NCBI GenBank assembly: GCA_038327195.1
Contig: JBBQKU010000001.1
Coordinates: 136,183-200,182 of the forward strand
Direction of reading: 5' to 3'
Length of the DNA: 64,000 bases
DNA from: UBA4416 sp038327195
GTDB taxonomy: Bacteria > Bacteroidota > Bacteroidia > B-17B0 > Aurantibacillaceae
The notes below the pieces were generated by a model. The model saw nothing but the letters and a program-made list of their open reading frames with translations, was not told the origin of the DNA and made no database searches. The position numbers and the translations under genes were made by a program. Below are positions 61,112-64,000 of the stretch, in pieces. The stretch's first letter is position 1. Each line of letters opens with the position of its first letter.

Positions 61112-64000
61112 ATGAAAAAAATAGTATTCTCAACCAGTCTTTTTATTTTGATGATGTCTCAAGGGATTTCTCAATGTATGATGAAGCCGATTTTGTTAAG
61201 TCAACGGGTGAGCCAATCACTTATGGTTATTGAAGGAAAAGTAATTGACCAAAAAAGTTTTTGGGATCCATTGCATCAAAATATTTATACTTCTAATTTA
61301 ATTGAGGTTTATAAAACGTTTAAAAATACGCCAGCACCTTACATTGAGGTGATTACTGAGGGTGGGATTGTAGGAAATGATAAAGAAGTAGTAGAACCAT
61401 CTTTGCAACTAGCGTTAAATGATATTGGTGTTTTTACTATTAATACGAATGTTTTGCCGAGTCAATTTGGAAAACAAGTTTATGACTGTTATGCAAGTTC
61501 ACAAGGATTTATAAGGTATAATGTTGGTGAGGATTTTGCCACCGAACCATTTAAAACGTATGCTAGTTTATCAACTACACTTTATAATGAAGTTCAGTTA
61601 GCTACTGGATCAACTTTTACTGTAATAAAACCTTACAATGCATTTTATTTTCCAAGTAGCTTGTCAATTGCTGCGCCTGCGGCATTAACAAGTTTTACTC
61701 CTACAACAATCACAGCAGGAACATTTTCAGTTTTAACTATCAATGGGTCTGGTTTTGGGGCAGTACAAGGCACTTCATTTGTAGAGTTTAAAAACGCTGA
61801 TGATGGAGGTGCAACATACGTAAAGCCAGATGCCTCTGCTTATGTATCGTGGAGTGCAACTCAAATTTTAGTAAAAGTGCCTTCAACTAATTCAACTTCT
61901 AATGCATCCGCTGGTACAGGATTAATAAGAGTAGATGTTGGTGGTGTAAAATCTACTAGCGCAACAAACTTAACTATTCAATATAATCATATTAATGTTT
62001 ATAGTTCTGCGGCTCCCCCAACCATCTATAATACACGCCATGTTAATAAACAGGCTGGTGGTTACAATTGGCAAATGTATACAACCTTTAATAGTAACGC
62101 ATTAGCAAAAGCATCATTTTTACGGGCATTCCAATCATGGAGATGCGGAACATATGTAAATTGGACATCAACGTCAACAACAACTGTGAATGTTGCGGCA
62201 AATGACGGTGTTAATGTTATTCGTTTTGATGTTGGTGCTGAATTACCAGCTGGTGTATTAGGTAGATGTACTAATCGTTTTTCTGGTTGTGGTGTAAATC
62301 CTAATCAAAGTTGGTTTGTAAATGAATTAGATATTGTATTTGATGATGCAACTACTTGGAATTTTGGACCAGCAGCACCAACTTTGGCACAATACGATTT
62401 TGAATCAGTTGCTGTTCATGAGCTTGGACATGGTCACGAATTAGGGCATGTTATTAATACATTAGAGATTATGAATTATTCAATTGCTAATGGACAATCT
62501 AAACGTGTATTAAGTATAAACGATTTAGCTGGTGGAAATGCTGTTATGGCAAGAAACGCGAGTGGTACTGTTTGTGCATTAACAATGATGTCCCCCTTAA
62601 CAGCGAGTAATTGTGTATTAGGTTCTCCTAATTCAAATTTCACATCTAATAAAACTACAGTTTGTGTAGGTCAATCTGTTATTTTTACAAATTTAAGTAC
62701 AGGCTCTCCTACTGCAACGGCATGGACTTTTCAAGGTGGTACACCTGGCACTTCAGCTGTTTCAAATCCTACAATAACTTATAATACACCTGGCACATAT
62801 AGCGTTCAATTAATTTCTACAAACTCATTTGGAAGTAGTTCTTATTCCGTTGCTAGTTATATTACGGTTCTTTCCCCATCAACACTTCCTCTGTTAGAAA
62901 ATTTTCAATCTACATTTGTTCCAACAAACTGGGCGGTAAATGATATTGGAAATGATGGTTATAAATGGGAATTATCTTCATCAGCTGGTCAGGCAAGTAC
63001 ACAAAGTGCTTTGTTTGATAACTGGTCTCCAGGAATTGATATTTCAGGAACTAGAGATGAGTTACTAACGTCTGTTAACTTAACAGGTTTTTTGTCTGCA
63101 AAAATGACCTTTTATAGAGCATATGGTTTAACTTATGCAGCTCCAAATATTGATTCTTTAGAAGTTAAAATCTCAACAAATTGTGGCACAACAAATATTC
63201 AGGCATACTTAAAAGGAGGAACACAAATATCAACTGGAGTAGGTACTGGAACTTCAGTGTACGTTCCATTATCTACAGTTTGGGTAAAAGATTCAGTTGA
63301 TTTAACCGCTTATGTTGGAAACCCAGCTGTTTTAATTTCTTTCGTAAACAGGTCTTGGTATGGTGATGGAATGTATTTAGATAATATAAATATTACTGGT
63401 GTAATGCCAATTCCTCCAACAGCCTCAATCACATCTGTAAATTCAGGTTGTGTGGGACAGCCAATTACACTAACAGACGCCTCTTTAGGTTCGCCAACAA
63501 GTTGGATATGGAATATGCCAGGCGGAACACCTATATCTGCAATTACTCAAAACACACTAGTAACATATGCTACACCAGGTGTTAAAACAATTAGTTTAAC
63601 TGTTGTGAGTAGTACAGGAACTAATACAGCTGTAAAAACAATTACTATTTCTGCATTACCAATTATTTCGATTAATACTGCAACCGTTTGTTCTGGAATT
63701 GCAGCCACTTTAACGGCTGGTGGAGCAAGCACTTATACTTGGTCAACAGGTCCAACAACAGTTTCAATTTCCGTTACTCCAACAGTTACTTCAATCTATT
63801 CAGTAACAGCCACGAGCACGTTAGGATGTGTAAATTCGAAATCAACAACTGTAACAGTTAATGCTTTACCAACAATTACGGCAACTTCTCCATCTATATG
63901 TGTTGGAGCAAGTACAGTAATAACAGCTGGCGGCGCTACCTCATATACTTGGAGTACTGGACCAACAACTGCTTCAATTTCTGTTACACCAATTACTACA
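61112..64000 (+). CDS. secreted metalloprotease copy 2, truncated by the window edge
   Basis: ATG at 61112 opens a frame of 963 codons that runs exactly to base 64000 with no stop, so the C-terminus is missing. The first about 500 residues repeat copy 1, with the same HELGHGHELGH at residue 436. The C-terminal half differs: a PKD domain (about 510-590), a fibronectin/MAM-like or jelly-roll module (LLENFQSTFVPTNWAVND ... YLDNINITG, about 595-765), a PKD resembling the one in copy 1 (SWIWNMPGGTPI), and repeated CSGIAATLTAGGASTYTW units. A sorting domain is expected beyond the window. Confidence 0.82.
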   Translation, partial: MKKIVFSTSLFILMMSQGISQCMMKPILLSQRVSQSLMVIEGKVIDQKSFWDPLHQNIYTSNLIEVYKTFKNTPAPYIEVITEGGIVGNDKEVVEPSLQLALNDIGVFTINTNVLPSQFGKQVYDCYASSQGFIRYNVGEDFATEPFKTYASLSTTLYNEVQLATGSTFTVIKPYNAFYFPSSLSIAAPAALTSFTPTTITAGTFSVLTINGSGFGAVQGTSFVEFKNADDGGATYVKPDASAYVSWSATQILVKVPSTNSTSNASAGTGLIRVDVGGVKSTSATNLTIQYNHINVYSSAAPPTIYNTRHVNKQAGGYNWQMYTTFNSNALAKASFLRAFQSWRCGTYVNWTSTSTTTVNVAANDGVNVIRFDVGAELPAGVLGRCTNRFSGCGVNPNQSWFVNELDIVFDDATTWNFGPAAPTLAQYDFESVAVHELGHGHELGHVINTLEIMNYSIANGQSKRVLSINDLAGGNAVMARNASGTVCALTMMSPLTASNCVLGSPNSNFTSNKTTVCVGQSVIFTNLSTGSPTATAWTFQGGTPGTSAVSNPTITYNTPGTYSVQLISTNSFGSSSYSVASYITVLSPSTLPLLENFQSTFVPTNWAVNDIGNDGYKWELSSSAGQASTQSALFDNWSPGIDISGTRDELLTSVNLTGFLSAKMTFYRAYGLTYAAPNIDSLEVKISTNCGTTNIQAYLKGGTQISTGVGTGTSVYVPLSTVWVKDSVDLTAYVGNPAVLISFVNRSWYGDGMYLDNINITGVMPIPPTASITSVNSGCVGQPITLTDASLGSPTSWIWNMPGGTPISAITQNTLVTYATPGVKTISLTVVSSTGTNTAVKTITISALPIISINTATVCSGIAATLTAGGASTYTWSTGPTTVSISVTPTVTSIYSVTATSTLGCVNSKSTTVTVNALPTITATSPSICVGASTVITAGGATSYTWSTGPTTASISVTPITT

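Overview
The window is about 64 kb of a low-GC (roughly 30 %) Bacteroidota chromosome, most likely from a gliding or T9SS-bearing member of the Flavobacteriia or a neighbouring class. Four things support this: a type IX secretion set (porV, porU, porP/sprF-like, gldJ), many proteins with a C-terminal T9SS sorting domain, promoters of the Bacteroidota form TTTG-N19-21-TAnnTTTG, and outer-membrane SPOR-like and thrombospondin-type-3 proteins. There is no prophage, transposase or CRISPR array. Both window edges cut genes: a PolX DNA polymerase on the left and a secreted metalloprotease on the right.

Layout. 0-2.4 kb (minus): polX, ispD and an HTH regulator. 2.4-6.2 kb (plus): palindromic control region, a 54-aa hydrophobic peptide gene, then a lipid operon (YnbA-like CDP-alcohol phosphatidyltransferase, CdsA-like cytidylyltransferase, PlsC-like acyltransferase) and a CsgG-like secreted protein. 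6.4-12.7 kb: an envelope cluster with two paralogous barrel/TSP3 proteins and SPOR-like repeat domains. 12.8-22.1 kb: pssA, an MBOAT/SGNH acyltransferase pair, and a porV2-porU2 pair. 22.1-22.9 kb: 900 bp without a recognised gene, holding three copies of a structured repeat. 23-28 kb (minus): an RNA methyltransferase followed by four small accessory genes separated by related stem-loop elements, which looks like a cassette array. 28.1-35.7 kb: housekeeping genes (ftsX, trmD, gcdH, rsmA) mixed with hypothetical envelope proteins.

35.8-41.5 kb: a T9SS cargo protein, a zinc-ribbon membrane protein, then bioB, a WG-repeat protein and bioF. 41.5-53 kb: the T9SS island. porV and porU lie on the minus strand, divergent from porP, gldJ, murF and a T9SS cargo gene; gldJ next to murF is the order known from Flavobacterium. 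53-58.6 kb: tRNA-Pro(TGG), acs, hemA, a small membrane protein and a PIN-PhoH ATPase. 58.8-64 kb: a tandem pair of secreted metalloproteases with IPT/PKD modules and signs of gene conversion.

The most interesting unexplained features are: (1) the divergent HTH regulator and micropeptide pair at 2.4-2.8 kb with two palindromes and its own consensus promoter; (2) the three-copy repeat at 22.1-22.9 kb, whose closing stem shows a compensatory base-pair change; (3) the cassette-like array at 24.6-28.1 kb; (4) the presence of two sortase/shuttle pairs, PorU/PorV and PorU2/PorV2, in one 30-kb stretch; (5) a WG-repeat protein coupled to bioF; and (6) the duplicated metalloproteases. All functional assignments come from reading motifs by eye; no database search was run.
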